Of a stretch of DNA of 64,000 nucleotides, positions 8,586-16,453 are shown piece by piece; positions within the stretch are counted from its first letter, which is position 1, and each line of letters opens with the position of its first letter. This stretch comes from JBFWNG01 sp050251195. GTDB lineage: Bacteria; Bdellovibrionota_B; Oligoflexia; Oligoflexales; Oligoflexaceae. The stretch lies in contig JBFWNG010000004.1 of assembly GCA_050251195.1 (NCBI GenBank), positions 124,001-188,000 on the forward strand. The letters are read 5' to 3'. The position numbers and the translations under genes were made by a program. A model generated the notes under the pieces. That model saw only the letters and a list, made by a program, of their open reading frames with translations. It ran no database searches and was not told the origin of the DNA.

Positions 8586-9598
8586 GGAGTCTCCAAAAAG
8601 TCAGGTTTTAGTCCCAGCCATTTGAGGGCGTTCTTGGTATACAGTTTTTCTTTCACTTCTCTACCCACGTCAAGACTTCCGATGAGCGTACCCGGAGCAT
8701 CTTCGCCCAAGGGAAATGGATAATCCGAGCCCAACATGACCTTGTCTTCACCCACGAGAGAAATAAGATATCGCAGCATGTCCTTGTCGTGGACCAGAGA
8801 GTCCAAAAAGAAGTGACCGAGATAGTCACGGGGGTTGAACGTGTTGTCTTTGGCGACGAGGTCGGGACGGGTGATGAAGCCGCGTTCAATGCGGCCGATC
8901 GTCCCAGGGAACGCTCCGCCGCCGTGGGCAAATGCTATTCTAAGTTTGGGCAGTTTGTGGAATACACCCGAAAAAATGAGATGGCAGATAGCAAGGCTTG
9001 TTTCAGTCGGCATTCCGACGAGCCAGGCTAGCCAATAATCCTGCATACGCTCCTTGCCCAACATGTCCCACGGATGCACGAAAACGCTCGCGCCGAGTTT
9101 CTCGCAGGCTTCGAAGAAAGGGAAAAGATCGGGGTGGCCCAAGTTCCGTCCGTCTACGTTCGTGCCGATTTCAACCCCTCGAAGACCAATGCGCATGCAG
9201 CGCTCGAGTTCTTTAATCGCAAGATCGGTGTTCTGCAACGGCACGGTGCCGAGTCCCTGAAATTGCAGCGGCCTCTCGTTGACAATGCGAGCGATGTCGT
9301 CGTTGAGGTATTTTGCAACCTCCCACGCATCATGCGGCTTTGCCCAATACGTGAAAAAAACGGGAATTGTTGACAACACCTGCATGGCAACGTCGAACTT
9401 CGAGCTTTCCGCGATGCGGACATTCGCGTCCCACGAATTGGCTGTAATGTCGCGAAAGAAAGTTCCGTCGTCACGTATCATGGTGGCGTTGCAGCTATTC
9501 TTTTGGATGAGCTGAATGAATCCGCCGTAGCCGAACTTCTTCTTAAAGTCGGGAAGTTCTTTGGGCATGATATGCGTATGGACGTCGATTCTTTTCAT
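8582..9598 (-). CDS. nbaD: 2-amino-3-carboxymuconate 6-semialdehyde decarboxylase (ACMSD)
   Basis: Zinc amidohydrolase-superfamily decarboxylase that turns the unstable ring-cleavage product ACMS into 2-aminomuconic semialdehyde, so diverting it from quinolinate and NAD. The ATG at 9598 is chosen because it forms an ATGA overlap with the preceding stop and gives the normal MKRIDVHTH start; an upstream frame extension to 9631 is unlikely. The product has 338 residues. Metal ligands are seen as HTH (residues 7-9), a His in FVHPWDMLG, a His in FAHGGGAFPG, and the Asp in GSDYPFPLGE. Its presence marks this operon as catabolic rather than a plain NAD-synthesis route. Confidence 0.93.
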   Translation of the reverse strand: MKRIDVHTHIMPKELPDFKKKFGYGGFIQLIQKNSCNATMIRDDGTFFRDITANSWDANVRIAESSKFDVAMQVLSTIPVFFTYWAKPHDAWEVAKYLNDDIARIVNERPLQFQGLGTVPLQNTDLAIKELERCMRIGLRGVEIGTNVDGRNLGHPDLFPFFEACEKLGASVFVHPWDMLGKERMQDYWLAWLVGMPTETSLAICHLIFSGVFHKLPKLRIAFAHGGGAFPGTIGRIERGFITRPDLVAKDNTFNPRDYLGHFFLDSLVHDKDMLRYLISLVGEDKVMLGSDYPFPLGEDAPGTLIGSLDVGREVKEKLYTKNALKWLGLKPDFLETP

Positions 9599-10116
9599 AT
9601 GGGGCGTCGTTTCTCCTTCTTGGTGCCGCATTTTTTGCAGGTCGTGTAGCTTGAGTTAGAGTAGAACTCCTGGAAGATCTGAGGAAGTTGAGTAACGATG
9701 TGGGTCATCGGAACGAACTTTTCCCATAGCACGGACGCGCAATCGTCGCAGTACCAACGAAAGCCGTCGAGCTCTCCTTCGCGCCGCTTTCTTTCAACTA
9801 CTAGACCAACTGTGTTCGCAGGTCGCTGCGGCGAGTGCGGCACTTTGGGCGGCAACAAAAATATTTCGCCTTCGTTCAAAGGGAAGTTTTTAAACTTGCC
9901 GTTCTCGACAACCCGCAACGTAACGTTGCCCTCAAGCTGGTAAAAGAACTCTTCGGATTGATTGATATGAAAATCATCGCGATTGTTGGGACCGCCAACG
10001 ACCATGATGATGAACTCCGCGTCTTCCCAGACAACTTGGTTGCCCACAGGCGGCTTCAGCAAGTGTCTATGGTCGTCGATCCAAGTCTTGAAGTTAAAAG
10101 GCTGTCCCAAACTCAT
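9595..10116 (-). CDS. nbaC: 3-hydroxyanthranilate 3,4-dioxygenase
   Basis: Cupin-fold Fe(II) extradiol dioxygenase opening 3-hydroxyanthranilate to ACMS. From the ATG at 10116, which overlaps the upstream stop as ATGA, it has 173 residues, the usual bacterial length. The iron ligands are the expected His50 and Glu56 (DDFHINQSEEFF) and His94 (PPKVPHSP). A C-terminal rubredoxin-like metal site is intact: CDDC (123-126) and CKKC (160-163). An 11-codon upstream extension of the frame exists but carries nothing typical of the family. It is the central enzyme of the operon and feeds the adjacent decarboxylase. Confidence 0.94.
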   Translation of the reverse strand: MSLGQPFNFKTWIDDHRHLLKPPVGNQVVWEDAEFIIMVVGGPNNRDDFHINQSEEFFYQLEGNVTLRVVENGKFKNFPLNEGEIFLLPPKVPHSPQRPANTVGLVVERKRREGELDGFRWYCDDCASVLWEKFVPMTHIVTQLPQIFQEFYSNSSYTTCKKCGTKKEKRRPI

Positions 10117-10547
10117 ACTGTTCTCCCCCCCGTTAAGGCGGCGATACATTTAAGTTCGATCGCAATGGGCGTCGGCAGCCGATTAACCTCGACCGTTGTT
10201 CGACAGGGCCGAACGTCCTTGAAGTATTCAGCGTATATTTGATTGAAGGTCGCAAAATCTCTCTTGATATCGGTAAGAAATACCGTCACGTCGACGAGAT
10301 CTGACCACTTAGCTCCTGACGCTTCGAGAACCGTTTTGACATTCTGAAAAACGCTGCGGCATTGAGCGGCAATGTCGTAGTTGGCGATTTCACCTTTTGC
10401 ATCAAGCTCGAGACCGGGTATAGCATTGGTCCCTGGAGTACGCGGTCCAATTCCCGACAAGAACAAGAGATTGCCCACGGTTTTGGAGTGCGGATACAGA
10501 CCTACGGGCTTCGGCGCCTTGTCTGTGACGGTTTCTTTGGTGCTCAT
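10113..10547 (-). CDS. nbaF: RidA-family 2-aminomuconate deaminase
   Basis: A 144-residue YjgF/RidA-fold protein. RidA proteins hydrolyse imines and enamines; one branch is the 2-aminomuconate deaminase of tryptophan and nitrobenzoate degradation, releasing ammonia to give 4-oxalocrotonate. Seen here are FLSGIGPR, the conserved DVTVFLTDI strand, CRTTVEV with the carboxylate-binding Arg, and the LPTPIAIELKCIA end. Position between the aminomuconic semialdehyde dehydrogenase and the dioxygenase supports this specific role over general RidA duty. Its TGA overlaps the start of the dioxygenase gene. Confidence 0.88.
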   Translation of the reverse strand: MSTKETVTDKAPKPVGLYPHSKTVGNLLFLSGIGPRTPGTNAIPGLELDAKGEIANYDIAAQCRSVFQNVKTVLEASGAKWSDLVDVTVFLTDIKRDFATFNQIYAEYFKDVRPCRTTVEVNRLPTPIAIELKCIAALTGGRTV

Positions 10548-10561
10548 CCGACTTCCTTATT

Positions 10562-11995
10562 CTAAAATTCTAGGCACACATTTTTAGGTTCTGTAAAAAA
10601 CCTTAACGCTTCCACGCCGCCTTCGCGACCAACGCCGGAGTTCTTCGTGCCCCCAAACGGGGTGCGCAAGTCTCGCAGCATCCATGTGTTAATCCAAACA
10701 ATCCCGGCCTGCAGTTGCTTGGCAAATTGATGGGCGCGGTGCAGGTTGTTCGTCCATACGGACGCCGAAAGACCGTAGGTCGTCATATTCGCCAACTTCA
10801 GCGCTTCGTCGTCGTTGTCGAAAGGCGTCAGTGTGACGACAGGGCCGAATATTTCTTCCATGTTTGTTCGGCAATCGGGTGTAAGACTCGTCATTATAGT
10901 CGGCTCGATGAACCAACCTTCGAGTCCGGATACCTTTTTCGATTTGCCGCCTGTTAATATTTTAGCCCCGTTCCGCTTCGCGTCCTCAATGGCGTCTATT
11001 ATCTTTTGGTAATGTGCTTGCGACACAACGGCGCCCTGCTGGGTATTTGGATCAAGCGGATCCCCTATTTTCAGATCCTTTGCCTTTGACGCCAACGCGT
11101 CGGCAAACCGCTCGAAGATGGACCTTTCAACTAGAATTCTTGATCCGCAAAGGCAGATTTGTCCTTGATTCGCAAAGGAAGAGCGCACGGTTGTGTCGAG
11201 CGCCTTCTCAAAATCACAGTCCGCGAAAATGATATTCGGATTCTTGCCGCCAAGTTCCAAAGATACTTTCTTGAGCTGCGCTCCTGCCAAAGTACCTATG
11301 CGTTTGCCGGTGTTGGTTCCGCCGGTAAAAGAAATTGCCTTAACGTCCGGGTGCGCGACGAGCGCTTCTCCGGCGGCATTACCGTGCCCGTAAACAATAT
11401 TCAGGACACCAGGGGGCAAGCCGGCTTCGTGCGCGAGTTTCGTCAGAACGTAAGCGCTCATCGGCGTCACTTCGCTCGGCTTAGCAACGACGGTATTTCC
11501 CGCCGCTAGCGCCGGGGCTATTTTCCACGACAGCAAGTAGAGCGGTAAATTCCAGGGTGATATGCAGGCTACGATCCCCACCGGATCGCGAAGAGTGTAG
11601 TTTAGTTGACCGAGATCATGATGGGATTCGCTTGCAAATTGACGGATCGCCGAGGCGAAAAAACGAAAATTTTGGATGCTTCGAGGAATATCTACGGTCG
11701 ACGACACACTGATAGGTTTTCCGGTGTCGACGGTCTCGATCTTAGCGAGCTCATGTTTGTCCCGCTCTAAAAGGTTTGCGAGCTTCTCTAGGAATGTCGC
11801 CCTTGTCTCGACTGAGGATTGACTCCACCCGGCGAATGCTCTGCGAGCGGCTTGCACGGCATGCTCGACGTCCTGTCCGTCGGAGTCGGGGAGACGGCTA
11901 TAGATGTGCCCCGCCGCGGGGTTAACATTGTCCATCCACTTGCGTTGGACGCTTTCCCCAAATTTACCGTCAATGTAGTTAAGGATCTTCTCCAT
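10562..11995 (-). CDS. nbaE: 2-aminomuconic 6-semialdehyde dehydrogenase
   Basis: NAD(P)-dependent aldehyde dehydrogenase of 477 residues; the context identifies the substrate as 2-aminomuconic semialdehyde made by the neighbouring decarboxylase. ALDH motifs are complete: the SPWNLPLYL region, FTGGTNTGKRIG, the general-base Glu in LELGGKNP and the catalytic Cys in GQICLCGS. The start is placed at the ATG at 11995, where MEKILNYIDGKF matches typical N-termini; the open frame reaches to 12085 but would overlap the SDR gene by about 80 bp with an Arg-rich, atypical sequence. It lies 8 bp after the SDR stop and 14 bp before the deaminase. Confidence 0.92.
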   Translation of the reverse strand: MEKILNYIDGKFGESVQRKWMDNVNPAAGHIYSRLPDSDGQDVEHAVQAARRAFAGWSQSSVETRATFLEKLANLLERDKHELAKIETVDTGKPISVSSTVDIPRSIQNFRFFASAIRQFASESHHDLGQLNYTLRDPVGIVACISPWNLPLYLLSWKIAPALAAGNTVVAKPSEVTPMSAYVLTKLAHEAGLPPGVLNIVYGHGNAAGEALVAHPDVKAISFTGGTNTGKRIGTLAGAQLKKVSLELGGKNPNIIFADCDFEKALDTTVRSSFANQGQICLCGSRILVERSIFERFADALASKAKDLKIGDPLDPNTQQGAVVSQAHYQKIIDAIEDAKRNGAKILTGGKSKKVSGLEGWFIEPTIMTSLTPDCRTNMEEIFGPVVTLTPFDNDDEALKLANMTTYGLSASVWTNNLHRAHQFAKQLQAGIVWINTWMLRDLRTPFGGTKNSGVGREGGVEALRFFTEPKNVCLEF

Positions 11996-12003
11996 ATCTT
12001 CCG

Positions 12004-12789
12004 TTAAAAGGTTCCTGTTCTTCCTCCGTCGACCGCCAAGAAAACTCCGGTGACGTACCCAGCGGCCGGCGATGCGAGAAAACACGCGGCATTGGCTATT
12101 TCGTCCGGTTCGCCAAATCGTCCCATCGGTATGGAGGAAATCATTGCGTTCTCGACTTCGCGAACGGCGCGTCCACTGGATTTTGATTGCTCTTCGACTA
12201 TTTCGGACAGTCGCTCTGTTTTCGTGGCGCCCGGCAGGATACCGTTAACGGTAATTCCAAAGGGTGCGACCTCGTTGGAGAGAGTTTTCGTCCAGCTCGC
12301 CACAGCGCCTCGGACGGTGTTGGAGATCCCAAGACCCTTTATGGGAATCTTCACCGAAGTCGAAATAATATTGACGATACGACCCCAACACTTCTGCTTC
12401 ATGCCGGGAATCAAAAGTTGCGAAACCTCCATCGCGACAAAGAGGTGGCTTTCTAAAGCTTGTTGCATGTCCGCCGCGCTCGCTTCGGCCACGGGACCCG
12501 GCCGGGGTCCTGAGGTGTTATTGACGAAAATGTCAAACGATCCCCGTTGATCCATTTGTTGGGAAATTTTTTTTAGTAACTCGCTTCTTTGGTTCACGTC
12601 CGCGGGGACAATGTAATGGCCGCCCGGTACCGAGTTGAGACCTTGTGATGTCTCTCGAAGCGCGGCTTCGTTTCTGGCGACAAGCGTCACGGAACATCCG
12701 AGTTCCGCCAGTTGACCGGCAATGGCCCGGCCGATCCCCCGCGAGGCACCGAGAACAAGCGCTCTTTTTTGCGTTAAATCCAGATTCAT
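12004..12789 (-). CDS. SDR-fold protein with altered active site, first gene of the kynurenine operon
   Basis: A 261-residue short-chain dehydrogenase/reductase fold with an intact nucleotide-binding motif (LGASRGIGRA, residues 13-22), an NNTSG motif (90-94) and a serine cluster at 142-145. Where classical SDRs have YxxxK, this protein reads SNTVR (156-160), so both catalytic Tyr and Lys are replaced, and the helix Asn is also not evident. A sub-group of SDRs with this SNxxR pattern exists. Which step it serves is unknown; candidates are handling of an aminomuconate intermediate or a non-redox binding role. The ATG has an AGGTGA ribosome site. Co-transcription with the six downstream genes is very likely. 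Confidence 0.8.
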   Translation of the reverse strand: MNLDLTQKRALVLGASRGIGRAIAGQLAELGCSVTLVARNEAALRETSQGLNSVPGGHYIVPADVNQRSELLKKISQQMDQRGSFDIFVNNTSGPRPGPVAEASAADMQQALESHLFVAMEVSQLLIPGMKQKCWGRIVNIISTSVKIPIKGLGISNTVRGAVASWTKTLSNEVAPFGITVNGILPGATKTERLSEIVEEQSKSSGRAVREVENAMISSIPMGRFGEPDEIANAACFLASPAAGYVTGVFLAVDGGRTGTF

Positions 12790-12829
12790 GGTTCACCTAA
12801 AATTCATCTCAATCTAGCAGCAGTAAGCT

Positions 12830-12859
12830 TATATAGCAATGTTTGTATTTTTACGGTAA
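12830..12859 (-). promoter_or_regulatory. Candidate promoter of the kynurenine operon
   Basis: On the minus strand, TTACCG (12859-12854) and TATATA (12835-12830) are separated by 18 bp, about 40 bp upstream of the SDR start. The -10 is good and the -35 weak. The 97-bp gap is also the only place for a promoter of the divergent thioesterase gene. No regulator gene adjoins it. Confidence 0.3.
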
Positions 12860-12886
12860 CTTACGGAGATTAAAGAGGTAGAGGGC

Positions 12887-13288
12887 ATGAAAGAAGTAAC
12901 CGTTGAGCAACTGAACCAGCAATATCTGGGACCCATGGCGACGTCCTTCGGGGTGAAAATTACGGCTTTGGCAAAGGGCCGTATCGAGGGCACCATGCCC
13001 GTGACACAGAAGTGTTTTCAACCGCTTGGAATTGTTCACGGAGCGGCGTATTGCCTGCTCGGCGAAACGCTTGGCAGTGTCGCATCCTATGTGATGGCTG
13101 CTCCGAACGAAAAGATCGTCGGTACCAGCCTCACTACCAATTACATGCGAAAAGTGGACACCGGGACTCTCCATGCGCGGGCAGTCGCGAAGCATCTTGG
13201 CAGGCGGACTCAGGTTTGGCAGATAGAAATTACTGACGATGCCGACAAACTAGTGTCGCACATGACGTTGCAGACTATGATTTTGTAG
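12887..13288 (+). CDS. menI: Hotdog-fold thioesterase, probable DHNA-CoA hydrolase (MenI-like)
   Basis: A 133-residue PaaI/YdiI-type thioesterase. The family motif QPLGIVHGAAYCLLGETLGS contains the conserved HG and the catalytic Glu (LGET), and GTSLTTNYMRKV and GRRTQVWQIEI match the hotdog core strands. E. coli YdiI/MenI hydrolyses 1,4-dihydroxy-2-naphthoyl-CoA, the MenB product. The men operon nearby lacks any other thioesterase, so that role fits well, although a general acyl-CoA thioesterase cannot be excluded. AGAGG precedes the ATG. It runs divergently from the kynurenine operon and ends 8 bp from the convergent prenyl synthase gene. Confidence 0.8.
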   Translation: MKEVTVEQLNQQYLGPMATSFGVKITALAKGRIEGTMPVTQKCFQPLGIVHGAAYCLLGETLGSVASYVMAAPNEKIVGTSLTTNYMRKVDTGTLHARAVAKHLGRRTQVWQIEITDDADKLVSHMTLQTMIL

Positions 13289-13296
13289 GTGACGCG

Positions 13297-14256
13297 CTAA
13301 ACTCGGGTGAGAATATAACCCGATAAAAAATGCAGTGCCGCAATGGCGCTTTGTTGGGAGGGAGAAAGATCGCCCAGGTTTTCCACGATGATTTGCAAGT
13401 TCTCTTTTGCTTGTTCGAGCAATTCCGCGGCGCGGGTTTTGACCTTGGTAATGGCGAGTTCGAGCGAAGGGGGCGATATGTCAAACGGTTTTCCGCTTCT
13501 CAGATTTCGGCAGAATTCAGGATCTTGTTCCTGGAGCGCCATAACGACGGAACTGATAACGCCGTTCTTCAGATCGGCGAGAGCCGAACCGTCTTCGCGC
13601 CGGAAGTCGAGAACATCGTCTGTCAGCTGAAACGCGATTCCAAGCTGTTCGCCAAGGCGTTCGCTGGCTTTGACAACTTGCGGCAAACTATTGGCAAGTA
13701 GTGCGGGCACGACACAGCACCAGCGCAGAACGCTGCCTGTTTTTCTCAAGGCCACGAGTTCAATATCCTTTTGGGAAAGGTCATCCCGCCCCATATAGTC
13801 CAGTTGTAACCATTCGCCTTCCGCCAAGTCGCCAATGACGTTGGAAAGTTCTACGACGATATCGTTTCGTCCTCGGTGGGACATGTCCCTTAGAACATAG
13901 GCGAGAAGATAGTCACCTGCTAGAACGGCTCGCTTATTTGAGGAAACCGCATTAATGGAGGGTTCGCCGCGCCGCTCGGCTGCATCGTCAATGACGTCGT
14001 CATGCGCCAAAGTAGAGGCATGAACGAGTTCAACCGCCCGCGAATAGGGCGCCGTGGTTTGGTGATCAAGGCCAAAAAGATCGCCCATAACGAAAGTCAG
14101 AATAGGTCTTAAGCGCTTGCCGCCCTTGAGCACCGTGCGCGACAGCACGTCACCGATCCGGGCGTTCCCGTCCCAATGATCAAGCTCGTACTTAACTTTT
14201 TGAACGCTCGAAAGAACCGATAACGGTATGCTGTCGGAACTGAAGGGAATTTGCAC
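13297..14256 (-). CDS. ispB: Polyprenyl diphosphate synthase (quinone side chain)
   Basis: All-trans polyprenyl diphosphate synthase of 319 residues that elongates farnesyl or geranylgeranyl diphosphate with isopentenyl units to make the menaquinone tail used by MenA. Both aspartate-rich motifs are present: DDVID in TLAHDDVIDDAAERRG and DDVLD in FQLTDDVLDF, and GGKRLRP lies near residue 46. Chain length cannot be read safely from the sequence (hepta- or octaprenyl type). The GTG start has an AGAGGA site 5 bp away. It is transcribed divergently from the men operon from its own consensus-like promoter. Confidence 0.9.
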   Translation of the reverse strand: MQIPFSSDSIPLSVLSSVQKVKYELDHWDGNARIGDVLSRTVLKGGKRLRPILTFVMGDLFGLDHQTTAPYSRAVELVHASTLAHDDVIDDAAERRGEPSINAVSSNKRAVLAGDYLLAYVLRDMSHRGRNDIVVELSNVIGDLAEGEWLQLDYMGRDDLSQKDIELVALRKTGSVLRWCCVVPALLANSLPQVVKASERLGEQLGIAFQLTDDVLDFRREDGSALADLKNGVISSVVMALQEQDPEFCRNLRSGKPFDISPPSLELAITKVKTRAAELLEQAKENLQIIVENLGDLSPSQQSAIAALHFLSGYILTRV

Positions 14257-14295
14257 GCAAGTCCTCTTTTAGCGCAATCTCATTTAGTCCGTGCC

Positions 14296-14324
14296 ATAAT
14301 GCTAGCGCCAGCACTTAATGTCAA
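14296..14324 (-). promoter_or_regulatory. Promoter of the polyprenyl diphosphate synthase gene
   Basis: On the minus strand a perfect TTGACA (14324-14319) and CATTAT (14301-14296) are 17 bp apart, about 40 bp upstream of the GTG start. This is one of the best sigma70-type matches in the window. It stands back to back with the menG promoter, its -35 only 9 bp from the other -35. Confidence 0.6.
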
Positions 14325-14333
14325 CGGTTTCCC

Positions 14334-14363
14334 TTGAACCAATGAATCCATTTGGTTTATAAA
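14334..14363 (+). promoter_or_regulatory. Promoter of the men operon
   Basis: TTGAAC (14334-14339) is followed after 17 bp by TTATAA (14357-14362), or after 18 bp by TATAAA (14358-14363). Transcription would start near 14370, which supports the menG ATG at 14394 and argues against the upstream TTG at 14352. Confidence 0.55.
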
Positions 14364-14393
14364 AGCATCCAACCCTCAGAAGTGGAAGCTTGC

Positions 14394-15101
14394 ATGCTTG
14401 GTATCAAAAAAAGTGATTCGTTCCAGATGTTTAATGAAATATATGGGCGATATGACCTCATAAACTCGGTTCTTTCGTTTGGCCTTCATAAACTCTGGAA
14501 ACGTCAGCTTCGCGATAAGCTTCCGACGCGTTTTCCTACTGTTGACGTTCTCGACATTGCAACCGGAACAGGCGACATTGCGCTGAGTTTGGCTGCTGAT
14601 AAGAGGGTCCGGCTGGTTAAGGGCGTCGACCTTTCCGAAGGGATGCTATCGGTTGCTCAGGAGAAGGCCGCGAAATCGAGACTGCGGTCCAAACTTCACT
14701 TTGCGCTTGGCGACGCGCAGCGGCTCAGTCAACCTGATCGGAACTTCGAGGCGGTGGTCATCGCTTTTGGAATCCGCAACTTCGCGAACGTCGAACAATC
14801 TCTCAAGGAATGCTTTCGCGTGCTCAAGCCTGGCGGCAGGCTGATCATTCTTGAATTTTCGTTGCCTAAAAATTTTGTTTGGCGCCAATTGCATTTGTTC
14901 TACCTGCGTCACGTCGTACCGTTCATCGGCGGAATTCTTTCCGGTCATAAGTTTGCTTATCGCTATTTAAACCAGACGATTGAGTCATTTCCTTACGGTA
15001 AGGACTTCAGTAACCTCATGGAATCATGTGGCTTCAGAAAGGTTGGTTTCGAGCCTTTGACCATGGGTATTTCGACTCTTTATTGGGCCGAAAGAACCTA
15101 A
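14394..15101 (+). CDS. menG: Demethylmenaquinone methyltransferase
   Basis: SAM-dependent MenG/UbiE C-methyltransferase performing the last step of menaquinone synthesis. The 235-residue product shows MFNEIYGRYDLINSVLSFG, the SAM motif VLDIATGTGDIAL, GVDLSEGML, and the UbiE signatures VIAFGIRNF and LKPGGRLIILEFS. The ATG at 14394 is preferred because it follows GGAAG and lies downstream of the predicted promoter. As no ubiquinone genes are seen, demethylmenaquinone is the likely substrate. The menF start lies 5 bp beyond its stop, making menG the first gene of the operon. Confidence 0.93.
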   Translation: MLGIKKSDSFQMFNEIYGRYDLINSVLSFGLHKLWKRQLRDKLPTRFPTVDVLDIATGTGDIALSLAADKRVRLVKGVDLSEGMLSVAQEKAAKSRLRSKLHFALGDAQRLSQPDRNFEAVVIAFGIRNFANVEQSLKECFRVLKPGGRLIILEFSLPKNFVWRQLHLFYLRHVVPFIGGILSGHKFAYRYLNQTIESFPYGKDFSNLMESCGFRKVGFEPLTMGISTLYWAERT

Positions 15102-15106
15102 GAGAT

Positions 15107-16453
15107 ATGCAGCACGATACCTTGGACGAAAGGGCTCTTGAAGCCGCATTTGCGAAACTAGCCAGAATCGATGAAATTCGCTTCTTTCATTCGGACGATT
15201 TTCGGATTGCGCAGTATGAGCTTGTTCTTGAGTCGTCTCCTCCTATTGAAACTTTGCTACCCAAAAGAAATCGCGAATGGATGATCGTCTGGAAACCTAA
15301 AGGGGGAGACACGATCTACGCAGGACTGGGGGCGCTACTTCATTTTAGTTATCTGGACGTATTGCGATTCCCTGAAGGTTTGAGGGGACTGAGAATCTTC
15401 GGAGGTACGCCGTTTCCGTCGGAGAAGAACAAGTCTTGGCTGGAATTGAACCAATCGAAGTTTTTCCTACCTGAAGTTGAATGGGTAGTGACCGAGCAAA
15501 AAACCAAAGCAAGAATCAGGACTTTGCTCGTTGGCGAGTTCGCATTCGAGGAAATAAAAAGCAGACTTTTTGAGGTTGCTCGAGAGTGGTTGTTAGATTC
15601 GAACCGAGGATTCAATCAGCAGCCCGAAGTCGCGAGCGCCGTGGATAATCCGGACTTTGAGGAGTGGAACGGAGTCGTGACGACCGTCAAGGACGAAATT
15701 TCGCGTGGTCGGATGGGCAAGGTTGTTTTGGGTAGAAGCAAGAATCTCATGTTGAGCGTTGAGTGCGACTTTAGATGGGTCGTTAAGCGTTTGTTGAAGC
15801 AGGTCGAAGCATCCTACGTTTTCGCCCTGCAAGCACCGTCCGGCGTCCAATTTTTCGGGAGATCTCCTGAGCGGTTCTTGGCTTGGGAAAATGAGAAGGT
15901 GTGGCTCGATGCCCTTGCCGGTACATCTCAGAATACAACGGCGGAAGGCGCGGAGGATCTTAAGGGTTCGGATAAGGATAAACGGGAACATGGTTTTGTC
16001 ACTATGTTCATTGAATCAATCTTGAAGGAAACCTGCAGCCGCTTTGACGTTCGAAAGAAACAAGAGGTCCTCAAACTCGCGCATGTGCAGCATCTTGCCT
16101 CCGAATACTCCGGGCATCTGAAAAACGGCGTCCATCCCGTGGAGCTTATGGGGCGTCTCTATCCCAACCCCGCCGTCGGCGGATATCCGAAGAATGAGGC
16201 GGTATCTTTCCTGAACGCCGTGGAACCTTTGGAACGAGGATGGTATACGGGCATTATCGGTTGGACCGACGGGGTTCAGGGGGATTTCGCTCTTGGCATA
16301 CGTTCGGCGCTTGCGTACGAGAAACGGCTCAAGATTTTTGGCGGGGCTGGCATTGTTTCGGACTCGGATGCCAACGAGGAATGGCGGGAAACGGGAATGA
16401 AAATGAAAAACATGTTGGAGATATTTGGTTACGTCCATGAATCAACGCTTTAA
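15107..16453 (+). CDS. menF: Isochorismate synthase
   Basis: Mg-dependent chorismate-utilising enzyme converting chorismate to isochorismate, the entry to menaquinone. The 448 residues carry the C-terminal family blocks GKVVLGRSK, LDALAGTSQ, HLASEYSGHLK, LYPNPAVGGYP, GWYTGIIGW and the final FGGAGIVSDSDANEEW with metal-binding acids. The start ATG at 15107 follows AAGAGAT just after the menG stop; the longer frame would overlap menG by 75 bp. The last 17 bp overlap menD, so the two are translationally coupled. Confidence 0.94.
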   Translation: MQHDTLDERALEAAFAKLARIDEIRFFHSDDFRIAQYELVLESSPPIETLLPKRNREWMIVWKPKGGDTIYAGLGALLHFSYLDVLRFPEGLRGLRIFGGTPFPSEKNKSWLELNQSKFFLPEVEWVVTEQKTKARIRTLLVGEFAFEEIKSRLFEVAREWLLDSNRGFNQQPEVASAVDNPDFEEWNGVVTTVKDEISRGRMGKVVLGRSKNLMLSVECDFRWVVKRLLKQVEASYVFALQAPSGVQFFGRSPERFLAWENEKVWLDALAGTSQNTTAEGAEDLKGSDKDKREHGFVTMFIESILKETCSRFDVRKKQEVLKLAHVQHLASEYSGHLKNGVHPVELMGRLYPNPAVGGYPKNEAVSFLNAVEPLERGWYTGIIGWTDGVQGDFALGIRSALAYEKRLKIFGGAGIVSDSDANEEWRETGMKMKNMLEIFGYVHESTL

